This document shows positions 56,067 through 64,000 of a stretch of DNA of 64,000 nt, piece by piece (position 1 is the first letter of the stretch; every line of letters starts with the position of its first letter). The translations under genes were made by a program, and so were the position numbers. Source of the stretch: a gamma proteobacterium symbiont of Ctena orbiculata (lineage in GTDB: Bacteria > Pseudomonadota > Gammaproteobacteria > Chromatiales > Chromatiaceae); the NCBI GenBank assembly GCA_003058495.1, contig QBVC01000018.1, positions 124,001 through 188,000 of the forward strand, read 5' to 3'. Below the pieces are notes generated by a model that was not told where the DNA came from, made no database searches, and worked only from the letters and a program-made list of their open reading frames with translations.

Positions 56067-58646
56067 CTACACACTGCGTAACACTTCCGTGCGTTCGAAG
56101 ACCTCGATTTGATCACCTACCTGGACATCGTTGTAGTTCTTGACGCCGATGCCGCACTCCATGCCGCTCTTCACTTCGCTGACGTCGTCCTTGAAGCGTC
56201 TCAGGGATTCCAGGGCGCCCTCGTAGATCACCACGTTGTCGCGCAGGACACGGATCGGATTGTTGCGCTTCACCGTACCCTCGACGACCATGCAGCCGGC
56301 GATGGCGCCGAGCTTGGAGTTGCGGAACACGTCGCGCACCTCGGCCAAGCCGATGATCTCTTCGCGGATCTCCGGCGAGAGCATGCCCGAGATGGCCTTT
56401 TTCACATCATCGATGATCTCGTAGATGATGCTGTAGTAGCGCATGTCGATGCCCTGCTCTTCGACCACCCTGCGCGCACCCGCGTCGGCGCGCACGTTAA
56501 AGCCGATGATGATGGCATTCGAGGTGACCGCGAGATTGGCGTCCGATTCGTTGATACCGCCGACACCGGAAGCAACCACGGCCACCTTCACCTCGTCGGT
56601 GGCGGTCTTTGCCAGCGCCTCTTTCAGCGCCTCGACACTCCCCTGCACGTCGGCCTTGACGATCACATTCAACGTCTGGGTCTCACCCTCCTCCATCTGG
56701 GTGAACATCTCGTCCAGTTTCGCCGCCTTCTGCGCCGCCAGACGGGTGTCACGTTGCTTGTCGTGGCGCAGCTCGGCGATCTCGCGGGCGCGCCGTTCAT
56801 CGCTGACCACGCGCACATCATCACCCGCCTCGGGGGTTCCGGAGAGACCGAGCACAACGACCGGTATAGAGGGTCCGGCGCTCTTGATGGCCCGGCCGGT
56901 CTCATCGAACATCGCGCGCACCCGACCATACTCCTTGCCCGAGACGATCACATCCCCCCGCTGCAAGGTGCCTGCCTGCACCAGCACGGTTGCAACCGGG
57001 CCGCGCCCCTTGTCGAGGGAGGACTCGACAATCGAGCCGGTGGCGTTGCCCTCCTGCACCGCCTTCAGTTCCAGAACCTCCGCCTGCAGCAGGATGGCAT
57101 CGAGCAGTTCGTCGATACCCTGGCCTGTCTTCGCGGAGACCTTCACGAACATGGTGTCGCCGCCCCACTCTTCCGGGATCACCTCCTCCTGGGAGAGCTC
57201 CTGGATGACACGGTCGGGGTTGGCCTCCTCCTTGTCGATCTTGTTGATCGCGACGATCAGCGGCACCTCGGCCGCCTTGGCATGTTGAATCGCCTCCTTG
57301 GTCTGCGGCATCACGCCATCATCGGCGGAGACCACCAGAATCACGATATCGGTCACCTTGGCGCCGCGGGCGCGCATCGCGGTAAAGGCGGCGTGTCCCG
57401 GGGTATCGAGAAAGGAGACGGTACCCTTGTCGGTGTCCACGTGATAGGCGCCGATATGCTGGGTGATGCCACCCGCCTCGCCCGCGGCGACGCGGCTGGT
57501 GCGAATATAGTCGAGCAGTGAGGTCTTGCCGTGGTCGACATGGCCCATGATGGTCACCACGGGCGGGCGGGTAACCGCGTCGCCGGCCTCCAGGCTCTCC
57601 TCCATGCTCAGCAGATCGGCCTCGACATCCTCATCCCGCTGTTGCACCGGCACATGGCCCATCTCCTCGACCACGAGGATCGCGGTATCCCGGTCCAGCG
57701 GCTGGTTGATCGTCACCATCATGCCCATCTTCATCAAAACCTTGATCACTTCGGCGGCCTTGATCGACATCCGCTGCGCCAGCTCGGCAACGGTGATGCT
57801 CTCGGGTATCTTGACCTCGTGAACCACCGGACTGGTGGGGCGTTGAAAACCGTGCTGGGTCTCGCCAGAAGCCACAGCGGATTTTCGCGGTTGCTTGGGG
57901 GCTTTCTTCTTGCGCCGGCCCTTCGCGCCTTCCGCGACGTGCAGCTGCTCCTTGCGCTCCATGCGCTGCTCTTCCTCGAACTCCTTCTCCTCGCGTTTGC
58001 TCTCCTTGCGGGCCTTCTTTCCACGTCCGGCATCCGCCTTGGGCTGTTTTTCCTCGACCGCCGCCGGCTCTTCGGGCTTCAACAGCTCCGCTTCGGCCGC
58101 CTTACGCGCAGCCTCCTCTTCAGCCGCTTTCTGCGCGGCCTCCTCTTCAGCCTTCTTCGCCGCCTCTTCCTCGGCCCGTTTCGCCGCTTCCGCCGCCTTG
58201 CGCGCCTCGATTTCAGCCTCGATGGCAGCCCTCTCCTTGGCCTGTTCATCGAGGGCCTTGCGCGCATCTTCCGCCTCTTTTGTCTTGCGTTCGTCGGTCT
58301 CTACCGTGGCGCGCTTGACATAGGTTCGCTTTTTGCGGACCTCGACACTGACCGTCTTCGCCGGTGCCGACGATGCGCGGCTCAGGGTGCTGCGCGATGC
58401 AGTGGGCTGACGAAGTTCGCTGACGGTCTTGCGCCGCAGCGTGACCTTGCTCGGGGCGGTGACACCGGCGCTCTTCTTCTTGCCGTGGCTCTCACGCAGA
58501 TAGTGCAGCAGCTTGGCTTTCTCCTCGTCGGAGATCCTGTCATCAGGACTCTTGGCCTGGATACCGGCATCCTCCAACTGTTCCATCAAGCGATCGGCAG
58601 GGATGCCAACGACGTTTGCAAGTTGTGCTACCGTTACTTCACTCAT
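56067..58646 (-). CDS. infB: Translation initiation factor IF-2
   Basis: 859 residues. The N-terminal IF2N domain ([21 protein letters not shown]) is followed by a long Lys/Glu/Ala-rich linker (about residues 100-270). The second IF2N-like domain and the G domain follow, with P-loop GHVDHGKTS near residue 367, DTPGHAAF and NKIDK. Domains II to IV follow, ending in the fMet-tRNA-binding part. It is central in the rimP-nusA-infB-rbfA operon. Confidence 0.98.
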   Translation of the reverse strand: MSEVTVAQLANVVGIPADRLMEQLEDAGIQAKSPDDRISDEEKAKLLHYLRESHGKKKSAGVTAPSKVTLRRKTVSELRQPTASRSTLSRASSAPAKTVSVEVRKKRTYVKRATVETDERKTKEAEDARKALDEQAKERAAIEAEIEARKAAEAAKRAEEEAAKKAEEEAAQKAAEEEAARKAAEAELLKPEEPAAVEEKQPKADAGRGKKARKESKREEKEFEEEQRMERKEQLHVAEGAKGRRKKKAPKQPRKSAVASGETQHGFQRPTSPVVHEVKIPESITVAELAQRMSIKAAEVIKVLMKMGMMVTINQPLDRDTAILVVEEMGHVPVQQRDEDVEADLLSMEESLEAGDAVTRPPVVTIMGHVDHGKTSLLDYIRTSRVAAGEAGGITQHIGAYHVDTDKGTVSFLDTPGHAAFTAMRARGAKVTDIVILVVSADDGVMPQTKEAIQHAKAAEVPLIVAINKIDKEEANPDRVIQELSQEEVIPEEWGGDTMFVKVSAKTGQGIDELLDAILLQAEVLELKAVQEGNATGSIVESSLDKGRGPVATVLVQAGTLQRGDVIVSGKEYGRVRAMFDETGRAIKSAGPSIPVVVLGLSGTPEAGDDVRVVSDERRAREIAELRHDKQRDTRLAAQKAAKLDEMFTQMEEGETQTLNVIVKADVQGSVEALKEALAKTATDEVKVAVVASGVGGINESDANLAVTSNAIIIGFNVRADAGARRVVEEQGIDMRYYSIIYEIIDDVKKAISGMLSPEIREEIIGLAEVRDVFRNSKLGAIAGCMVVEGTVKRNNPIRVLRDNVVIYEGALESLRRFKDDVSEVKSGMECGIGVKNYNDVQVGDQIEVFERTEVLRSV

Positions 58647-58737
58647 ACATCAGGCCTCTTAAATTTGCCTTATCCATCTATTCCCATGCTATGCATATTC
58701 GCCGTACCGAGATGCGGCAATAAGGAGACACAACAAC

Positions 58738-60231
58738 TTATTTCGCCTCTTCAAACCAGGGAGCGCGCGCGGTCATGATCAACCGACCCGCACGCTCTTC
58801 ATCCATACCCTCGATTTCCATCAGATCGTCAATGGACTGCTCCGCCAGATCCTCCATGGTCACCACACCGCGACCGGCCAGGATCATGGCGAGCTGCCTG
58901 TCCATGCCCTCCATGGTCAGCAGATCCTCGGCAGGCTCGCGAAACGCCTCTTCGTTTGCGATTGCCTTGGTCAGCAAAAAGTCCTTCGCCCGGTTGCGCA
59001 GTTCGTTGATCAGCTCCTCGTCGAACTCTTCGATACTGAGCATCTCCTCGATCGGGACATAGGCGACCTCATCGACACTGGTGAACCCCTCCTGCACCAG
59101 TATGGCCGCCACATCCTCGTCCACATCCAACTGTTCCATGAATGCATCCATGAAGCCCTTGGCTTCCGACTCGCTCTTCTCCGCCGCCTGGGCCTCATCC
59201 ATTACATTCAATTCCCAACCGGTCAATTGACTGGCCAGGCGTACATTCTGTCCGCCGCGACCGATGGCCTGGGAGAGATTCTCCTCGCTCACCGCCACGT
59301 CCATGGTGTGGGTGTCCTCGTCCACGACGATGGAGACCACGTCGGCGGGCGACATGGCGTTGATCACATACTGCGCCGGGTTGTCATTCCAGAGGATGAT
59401 ATCCACGCGTTCGCCGTTCAGCTCATTGGAGACCGCCTGCACCCTCGAGCCGCGCATGCCGACACAGGCGCCGACGGGATCGATGCGCTGATCGAGGGCC
59501 TTGACCGCGATCTTCGCGCGCAAGCCGGGATCGCGGGCGGCACTCCTGATATCGATCAACCCCTCGCCCACCTCGGGCACCTCGAGCTTGAACAGCTCGA
59601 TCAGCAGCTCCGGCATGGTGCGGCTGATAAAGAGCTGCGGGCCCCGGGGTTCGGAGCGGATTTCGTAGAGATAGCCCCGAATCCGGTCACCGACCCTGAT
59701 CGACTCCTTGGGGATCATGTGTTCGCGGCCGATAAAGGCCTCCGCGTTGCCGCCCAGGTCGAGGAAGACGTTGCCGCGATCGATACGCTTGACCACGCCG
59801 GTGACCAGTTCGCCCTCGCGCCCCTTGTAGGCCTCGACCACCTTCGCCCTTTCGGCCTCGCGCACCTTCTGTACGATCACCTGCTTGGCGGCTTGCGCGG
59901 CGATACGCCCGAACTCGATGGACTCGATCGGCTCTTCCACGAACTCACCGACCTCGATGTCGGGATGCTCCTCTCTGGCGACATCCAGAATGACCTGCCG
60001 CAGCGGCGCGTCCGGCTCATCCTCGGAATAGGACTCGACCACCTCCCAGCGGCGGTAGGTATCGTAGTCGCCGGTGGTCCTGTCGATTGCCACACGCACC
60101 AGAATGTCATCGCCGTTACGCTTGCGCGTGGCGGATGCCAGAGCAGCCTCAATGGCCCCGAAGATGATCGATTTTTCGACATCCTTCTCATTGGAAACCG
60201 CATCTACGACCAGCAATATCTCTTTACTCAT
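58738..60231 (-). CDS. nusA: Transcription termination/antitermination factor NusA
   Basis: 497 residues from ATG 60231, giving the standard start [16 protein letters not shown]; a TTG codon precedes it. The N-terminal RNA polymerase-binding domain, S1 domain (GKEGELV-like [25 protein letters not shown]), two KH domains ([25 protein letters not shown] and [18 protein letters not shown]) and two C-terminal acidic repeats are present, as in gammaproteobacteria. It controls pausing, termination and antitermination. Confidence 0.98.
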   Translation of the reverse strand: MSKEILLVVDAVSNEKDVEKSIIFGAIEAALASATRKRNGDDILVRVAIDRTTGDYDTYRRWEVVESYSEDEPDAPLRQVILDVAREEHPDIEVGEFVEEPIESIEFGRIAAQAAKQVIVQKVREAERAKVVEAYKGREGELVTGVVKRIDRGNVFLDLGGNAEAFIGREHMIPKESIRVGDRIRGYLYEIRSEPRGPQLFISRTMPELLIELFKLEVPEVGEGLIDIRSAARDPGLRAKIAVKALDQRIDPVGACVGMRGSRVQAVSNELNGERVDIILWNDNPAQYVINAMSPADVVSIVVDEDTHTMDVAVSEENLSQAIGRGGQNVRLASQLTGWELNVMDEAQAAEKSESEAKGFMDAFMEQLDVDEDVAAILVQEGFTSVDEVAYVPIEEMLSIEEFDEELINELRNRAKDFLLTKAIANEEAFREPAEDLLTMEGMDRQLAMILAGRGVVTMEDLAEQSIDDLMEIEGMDEERAGRLIMTARAPWFEEAK

Positions 60232-60247
60232 CAATTGTTTCCCAATT

Positions 60248-60706
60248 CTAAAATTCCGGTATCAAACGGGCTGAATCGATCAGCTCGATCGGGATCCGAT
60301 GGAGTGTCCCATCCTCCTCGATCAACACCTGGTCCTCAGCCACACCCCGAAGTACACCGGTAAAACGGTGACGACCTTCGATCTTGGTGTAGGTCTTTAC
60401 CCGCACCTTGCTGCCCTGGAAGCGCTCGAAGTGGTCGCGCTCGAACAGGGGCCTATCCAAACCGGGTGAAGAGACCTCGAGCTGGTAGGGCTCCTTGATC
60501 GGGTCCTCCACATCCAGCACGCCGCTGATTTGATGGCTGACCTGCACACAGTCATCGAGATTGATGCCGTCCGCGTGATCGATATAGATCCTCAGCAGCA
60601 CGCCTCCCTTACCCTGCCCACTCATTTCCAAACCGATCAGCTCGTAGCCCAGCAGCTCGACTTCAGCACGGACCAGGGATTTCAGTTTTTCCGGAGCCGA
60701 TCGCAT
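60248..60706 (-). CDS. rimP: Ribosome maturation factor RimP
   Basis: 152 residues from ATG 60706, with GGTGAAG upstream. The open frame extends further but only as unrelated sequence crossing the terminator region. [49 protein letters not shown] and [14 protein letters not shown] are diagnostic. Needed for 30S assembly. First gene of the operon; nusA begins 16 bp after its stop. Confidence 0.96.
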   Translation of the reverse strand: MRSAPEKLKSLVRAEVELLGYELIGLEMSGQGKGGVLLRIYIDHADGINLDDCVQVSHQISGVLDVEDPIKEPYQLEVSSPGLDRPLFERDHFERFQGSKVRVKTYTKIEGRHRFTGVLRGVAEDQVLIEEDGTLHRIPIELIDSARLIPEF

Positions 60707-60818
60707 TTCTTCACCGCAATAAAAAATGGGCACATGGCCCATCACGATGTCTTCGAGGTTCGACGTCCCGGAAGCTATGCTGTCCAACCGGTATCTCTCT
60801 GGTCGTTCGCTCGAAAAC

Positions 60819-60843
60819 AAAAAAACCCCGCTATCGGGGTTTT
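60819..60843 (-). terminator. Terminator hairpin in the leader upstream of rimP
   Basis: Stem AACCCCG/CGGGGTT with loop CTAT, and on the minus strand a run of seven T. It lies about 113 bp before the rimP start and downstream of the predicted promoter, so it may attenuate the rimP-pnp operon or end an upstream transcript. Confidence 0.8.
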
Positions 60844-60909
60844 ATTATAGTTCGTTGCGATTCACCGGGGCCTTTCTCTGCCCGATGGACCGCCGCAAAT
60901 TCGACGCGA

Positions 60910-60938
60910 AGAATAGCACAGGCCGTAATTATGCGCAA
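60910..60938 (-). promoter_or_regulatory. Sigma-70 promoter upstream of rimP
   Basis: Minus strand TTGCGC (60933-60938), a 17-bp spacer and TATTCT (60910-60915). The transcript would begin near 60903 and meet the terminator hairpin about 60 bases later, before rimP. Confidence 0.4.
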
Positions 60939-61002
60939 TTAGTGCCTGTTGCCAGATAAAAAAAGCGCTAATCAGTGCACAAAGGAAATGAGCAGCCCCT
61001 GG

Positions 61003-61018
61003 GCCCTAGGGGAGCCAG
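61003..61018. repeat. 16-bp direct repeat, left copy
   Basis: GCCCTAGGGGAGCCAG; the right copy is at 61288-61303, where it covers the last codons of the DUF1223 gene. The two copies bracket the MITE-like element at a distance. Confidence 0.7.
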
Positions 61019-61031
61019 TGCCTGTTATGAA

Positions 61032-61220
61032 TGGCACTTACTTAAGAGAATGTGATGCGTAGTACGAGATTTCTCTGTGGTAACCAAGCTATTTTGGTGG
61101 GGCAGGGCCCCACCCCACGGCCCATATTTTCGTGTAGGGTGGGGCCCTGCCCCACCAAAATGCGTTGAAAACACCCGTAGGTGTTCCTACTTAGGGTCAA
61201 ATCTCAGTAAGTAAGTGCCA
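61032..61220. mobile_element. MITE-like element with nested inverted repeats
   Basis: 189 bp bounded by perfect 13-bp terminal inverted repeats TGGCACTTACTTA / TAAGTAAGTGCCA. Inside is a second, 24-bp perfect inverted pair (61092-61115 and 61137-61160) with a 21-base loop; the arm begins TTTTGGTGGGGCAGGGCCCC. No transposase gene is present. A target-site duplication directly at the ends is not clear. It resembles a non-autonomous miniature transposable element. Confidence 0.65.
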
Positions 61221-61287
61221 GTCGGGTCTGTTATATGGATCAGATGGCGTTTATCGGAACGGATTGGTAATTTTGCGGTGCCCACAA

Positions 61288-61303
61288 GCCCTAGGGGAGC
61301 CAG
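61288..61303. repeat. 16-bp direct repeat, right copy, over the 3' end of the DUF1223 gene
   Basis: GCCCTAGGGGAGCCAG, identical to 61003-61018. On the minus strand it reads through the TAG stop of the DUF1223 gene, so the left copy looks like a duplicate of the end of that gene. Confidence 0.7.
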
Positions 61304-62037
61304 CCACCCACGGCTTGTACCTGTTGCTTCGAGCCCGGCCGGGTGAGCCAGGCGACCACAGCCAGACGCTCCGATTCAGCGGCGGAGAATTGAGGCCAGG
61401 CAAACCGCCATTCCCCCCGCCCGGCAGCGCTTTTGTCATGGCTCAAGACAACAAAGCTCTCATCCAGGGTGCGCCCGCGGTTTTCACCGCCGCCGATCTT
61501 GCTGGAGAGGCCGAATCCGAGGATCGCCAGATGGGCCACAAAATCGTTCTGCGCGAGACGGGGCTCGGGTTCGAAGCGGAGTTTGGCGCCGCTTCCCGCT
61601 TCGAGCTCCAGGGTAAGCGTTCCCACCCGTTCATTGGCCTTCAGGTCGAGCTCGGGGCGATAGAACCACTGGCGCCACTCCCGCCCGTTGAGGACAAACC
61701 CGGGTGTGTAGACAGAACGGATCGCACCTCCGCGACGGTAGTCGCGCTGGCGCTGGCTGAAGGCCGGCGATGCAAAGCGGTCGGGCCAGCCCAGGCCGTC
61801 CCAGTAGTCCACATGGAACGCCAGCGGGATGAGTTCCCGCCACAAGCCCGGATGGCTCTCCAGCCCCCGCAGCCAGGCATCGGCGGGTGGACAGCTGCTG
61901 CAGCCGTGGGAGGTGTAGAGCTCAAGCAGGTTGACCCGCTGTGCCGGGCTCTGCAGGGTCAGGGCCTGGATTGGCAGCGAAGCCGCGGCCGTCGCCATCA
62001 GCCCGGCAGTCAGCAACAGGCCGCGCCAGCGCTTCAT
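61291..62037 (-). CDS. DUF1223 family exported thioredoxin-like protein
   Basis: 248 residues from ATG 62037, with GGCGGAAG before it. A signal peptide (RWRGLLLTAGLMATAAASLPIQA) precedes NLLELYTSHGCSSCPPADAWL, the DUF1223 hallmark with a CSSC redox pair. LAFHVDYWDGLGWPDRFA and VYTPGFVLNG follow. Likely a periplasmic thioredoxin-fold protein. Its ATG overlaps the msrB stop (ATGA), so it may reduce or serve the exported MsrB; that is inference. Confidence 0.9.
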   Translation of the reverse strand: MKRWRGLLLTAGLMATAAASLPIQALTLQSPAQRVNLLELYTSHGCSSCPPADAWLRGLESHPGLWRELIPLAFHVDYWDGLGWPDRFASPAFSQRQRDYRRGGAIRSVYTPGFVLNGREWRQWFYRPELDLKANERVGTLTLELEAGSGAKLRFEPEPRLAQNDFVAHLAILGFGLSSKIGGGENRGRTLDESFVVLSHDKSAAGRGEWRFAWPQFSAAESERLAVVAWLTRPGSKQQVQAVGGWLP

Positions 62038-62528
62038 GCTTCCGCCGGAATGAACTTCAGTGCGATACCGTTGTTGCAGTAGCGAAGCCCAGTGGGCTCC
62101 GGCCCGTCGTTGAAGACATGTCCATGGTGACCGCCGCAGCGGGCGCAATGGTACTCGGTGCGCGGCCAGATCAGCTTGTAGTCCTTCTTGGTCCCCAGGG
62201 CCCCCGGCAGGTAGTCGAAAAAGCTCGGCCATCCGGTACCGCTCTCGTACTTGGTCGAGGAGTCGAAGAGATGGTTGCCGCAACCCGCGCAGGCGTAGAT
62301 CCCCTGGCGCTTCTCTTTCAGCAGCAGGCTGGTCCCCGGCCGCTCGGTGCCCTCCTCGCGCAGGATGTGATACTGCTCAGGCGTCAACCGCTCCCGCCAC
62401 TCGGCATCGGTCAAATCTAGTTTGTCGTTTTGCATGGTTCCCTCATCCTGTCTGGCTAACACCGACTGGCCGACCACCGGCAGGATCGCCGCCGCACCCA
62501 ACAGCTTAATCAAACTTCTACGCTTCAT
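62034..62528 (-). CDS. msrB: Tat-exported peptide-methionine (R)-S-oxide reductase MsrB
   Basis: 164 residues from ATG 62528, with GAGGAGAAGAG before it. The N-terminus KRRSLIKLLGAAAILPVVG is a twin-arginine signal. The MsrB domain starts at DLTDAEWRERLTPEQYHILREEGTERPGTS. Zinc ligands are in CAGC and CARC, HHGHVF is intact, and the catalytic Cys is in RYCNNG. It repairs methionine-R-sulfoxide in periplasmic proteins. It is coupled with the DUF1223 gene downstream. Confidence 0.93.
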   Translation of the reverse strand: MKRRSLIKLLGAAAILPVVGQSVLARQDEGTMQNDKLDLTDAEWRERLTPEQYHILREEGTERPGTSLLLKEKRQGIYACAGCGNHLFDSSTKYESGTGWPSFFDYLPGALGTKKDYKLIWPRTEYHCARCGGHHGHVFNDGPEPTGLRYCNNGIALKFIPAEA

Positions 62529-62759
62529 CACTCTTCTCCTCACACTTGCGATCCCGGTGTAGCGGGACCGCATAGGACATCTGACAGGAATTCTAAGCTG
62601 AGATTCACCACGAAAAACGGGGGAAAAACGGGGAAATCTGCTGTTACAGCTATGAACCCGATCGCTCATGGTTCAAATTATAGGGGTGGGGGATCCGGAA
62701 GGAATCACGGAGTTATCACAAATGCGTCACGTCAACACTTGGTGGTGGACAGCTCAGTC

Positions 62760-64000
62760 TCATTGTGGATTTGCAGACATTCGCATAAATTCTTTTGCCT
62801 GCTTGATAAAATGCGCCTTTCTTTGTTTCACTTGTAAATCAGAATATAGTTCCTGCATAAGGCTCTTGAAACCTGCATCCAACTCACCAAGCGACATTTC
62901 TCTCGGCACATAATTAACATCAAACAATGTGCACTTATCCCAAAATTCCTTTGCAAGCAAGCGATTATCGGTTTTTAGGCGCTGATACAGGGGTGTACCA
63001 GGAAAAGGAGTCTGAAGGGTTATCTGCACCTCTGCCAGGTTGCTGTCAATTACAAACTCATGTGTTTTACTGAAAATAGACTTGTCATGACCATCCAATC
63101 CAAGAACAAAGCAGCCATTAACCGATATGCCCCTACGTTGAATGCGATAAATCGCCTCTTTATAGCGATCTACTTGTCGCTTTTTCCAGTTTGTTCTTAA
63201 CTCGACATTATCAAGACCAGTAGCGACAGGACTTTCAAACCCGATAAGCAATTGTCTGCAACCACTGTCACTCAATATAGAAAGCAGTTCTTCATCATCA
63301 GCGACAGAAACATCAGTCTCCGTAAACCACTTTATATCGAGTTTTGACAAACCCTTCGCCAGTTCTCTTCCATGCGATTTGTTTGCAAAAGTATTGTCGT
63401 CCGCTAGTTCAATAAACGGATTATTCCAAATCGACTTAATCGTCTCTATTTCCTTTATAACATTTTGTATTGGCTTTACCTTGTATTTTTTTGTAAGCGC
63501 TATGGATGAGGCACAAAACTCACACCTGTACGGGCAACCCCTTTGGGTTTGAACAGTTAAACGGTTGTATCTTTGAGGGTCCAGCAGCTCAAAACCAGGC
63601 AAAATCAACCTTTCCAGATCAAACTCCTTGTTTCTTGCATCATAAACCTTTTTTAACCTTCCATGTAAAAGGTCGTAAATCATCTCTTCCCAGTAAACCT
63701 CCCCCTCTCCAAGTACTACTGTATCTGCATGCAGCAGTGCCTCTTCCGGCAATGACGTCACATGAAGCCCACCCAGAACAACTTTCGTTCCAAGTTTTTT
63801 ATATTTATCTGCAAGGATATAGGCGGCATTTATTTGAGCTGTGAAGCTTGATATCGCAACTACATCGAACTCCTCTGGGACGTCAGACGCTTCGTTAAAG
63901 TCATTCAGCTCAATATATTTAGTACGGACTTGAGGGTCAGTTATACCTGCAAGCGTCAGCAGTCCAAGACTCGGGAGTGATGCGATGACCTTTTTTCTTT
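62760..64000 (-). CDS. B12-binding radical SAM protein (partial, 5' end beyond window)
   Basis: About 413 codons are visible; reading in frame to 64000 continues upstream (VIASLPSLGLLTLAGI and KKLGTKVVLGGLHVTSLPEEA), so the gene starts outside the window. The N-terminal part is a B12-binding-like domain. The radical SAM motif CPYRCEFC (about 63520-63545) binds the 4Fe-4S cluster. GFESP and LGLDGHD are typical of this superfamily. The substrate is not evident. The gene is visibly A+T-rich compared with msrB, suggesting recent acquisition. Confidence 0.88.
   Translation of the reverse strand, partial: RKKVIASLPSLGLLTLAGITDPQVRTKYIELNDFNEASDVPEEFDVVAISSFTAQINAAYILADKYKKLGTKVVLGGLHVTSLPEEALLHADTVVLGEGEVYWEEMIYDLLHGRLKKVYDARNKEFDLERLILPGFELLDPQRYNRLTVQTQRGCPYRCEFCASSIALTKKYKVKPIQNVIKEIETIKSIWNNPFIELADDNTFANKSHGRELAKGLSKLDIKWFTETDVSVADDEELLSILSDSGCRQLLIGFESPVATGLDNVELRTNWKKRQVDRYKEAIYRIQRRGISVNGCFVLGLDGHDKSIFSKTHEFVIDSNLAEVQITLQTPFPGTPLYQRLKTDNRLLAKEFWDKCTLFDVNYVPREMSLGELDAGFKSLMQELYSDLQVKQRKAHFIKQAKEFMRMSANPQ

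Larger units (their letters stand above)
60707..61290. other. Intergenic region upstream of rimP
   Basis: 584 bp without a gene. From left: the rimP leader with a terminator hairpin (60819-60843), a promoter (60910-60938), one copy of a 16-bp direct repeat (61003-61018), and a MITE-like element (61032-61220). The initiator tRNA gene that often precedes rimP in enterobacteria is not here. Confidence 0.6.

Noticed and set aside
57531-58778. A long Leu/Arg/Phe-rich frame antisense to infB
   Set aside because: Mirror of the Lys/Glu/Ala-rich IF-2 linker; no start signal or family.

Overview
The window reads as chromosome from a gammaproteobacterium. The two best anchors are conserved gene orders: uvrY-uvrC-pgsA followed by tRNA-Gly, tRNA-Cys and tRNA-Leu, and rimP-nusA-infB-rbfA-truB-rpsO-pnp. 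A type II secretion operon and a PEP-CTERM/exosortase (XrtA-type) extracellular polymer system suggest a biofilm- or floc-forming, perhaps sulfur-oxidising, environmental or symbiotic lineage; that lifestyle is inference. Most core genes are G+C-rich. Three stretches are visibly A+T-rich: about 19-20.7 kb, about 29.4-30.95 kb and the last 1.2 kb.

Layout. 1-7230 (minus): the XrtA/PEP-CTERM regulatory and polysaccharide block, prsK, prsR, prsT, an outer-membrane polysaccharide export lipoprotein, and the start of a tyrosine autokinase cut by the window edge. 7550-18527 (plus): a type II secretion operon in the order gspG-H-I-J-K-L-M-N, gspD-E-F, plus a Sel1-repeat lipoprotein; gspC is absent. 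18528-26906: accessory and housekeeping genes including a PLP-dependent lyase with a GNAT partner, brnA with a 5'-truncated brnT abutting hemN, prmB, iscR and a SRAP protein. 27054-30917: four PEP-CTERM substrate genes, one with a Tat signal and a lysine-rich repeat. 31171-36039: tRNA-Leu, -Cys and -Gly, an exported Hsp20-like protein, pgsA, uvrC, a family-5 uracil-DNA glycosylase and uvrY. 36208-44422: DUF1249, thioredoxin, adk, htpG, a PEP-CTERM-associated outer-membrane protein, pgm and a lysine-rich DUF2934 protein. 44646-52028: tRNA-Glu, a GGDEF/EAL protein, an ECF sigma/anti-sigma pair, a serine hydrolase and two small envelope proteins. 52119-60706 (minus): the nusA-infB-rpsO-pnp operon. 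61003-64000: a MITE-like repeat, a DUF1223 gene, a Tat-exported msrB and a partial B12-binding radical SAM gene.

How the parts fit. PrsK/PrsR is a sensor kinase with a sigma-54-dependent activator. Three of the four PEP-CTERM genes 20-25 kb away have sequences matching the sigma-54 -24/-12 pattern at sensible distances, so the window may hold both the regulator and part of its regulon. The exosortase that would process these proteins is not in the window. Other items worth attention are a possible pseudoknotted RNA at 51581-51677, a terminator inside the likely rimP leader, a 189-bp element with 13-bp terminal inverted repeats, and an A+T-rich patch inside gspK.
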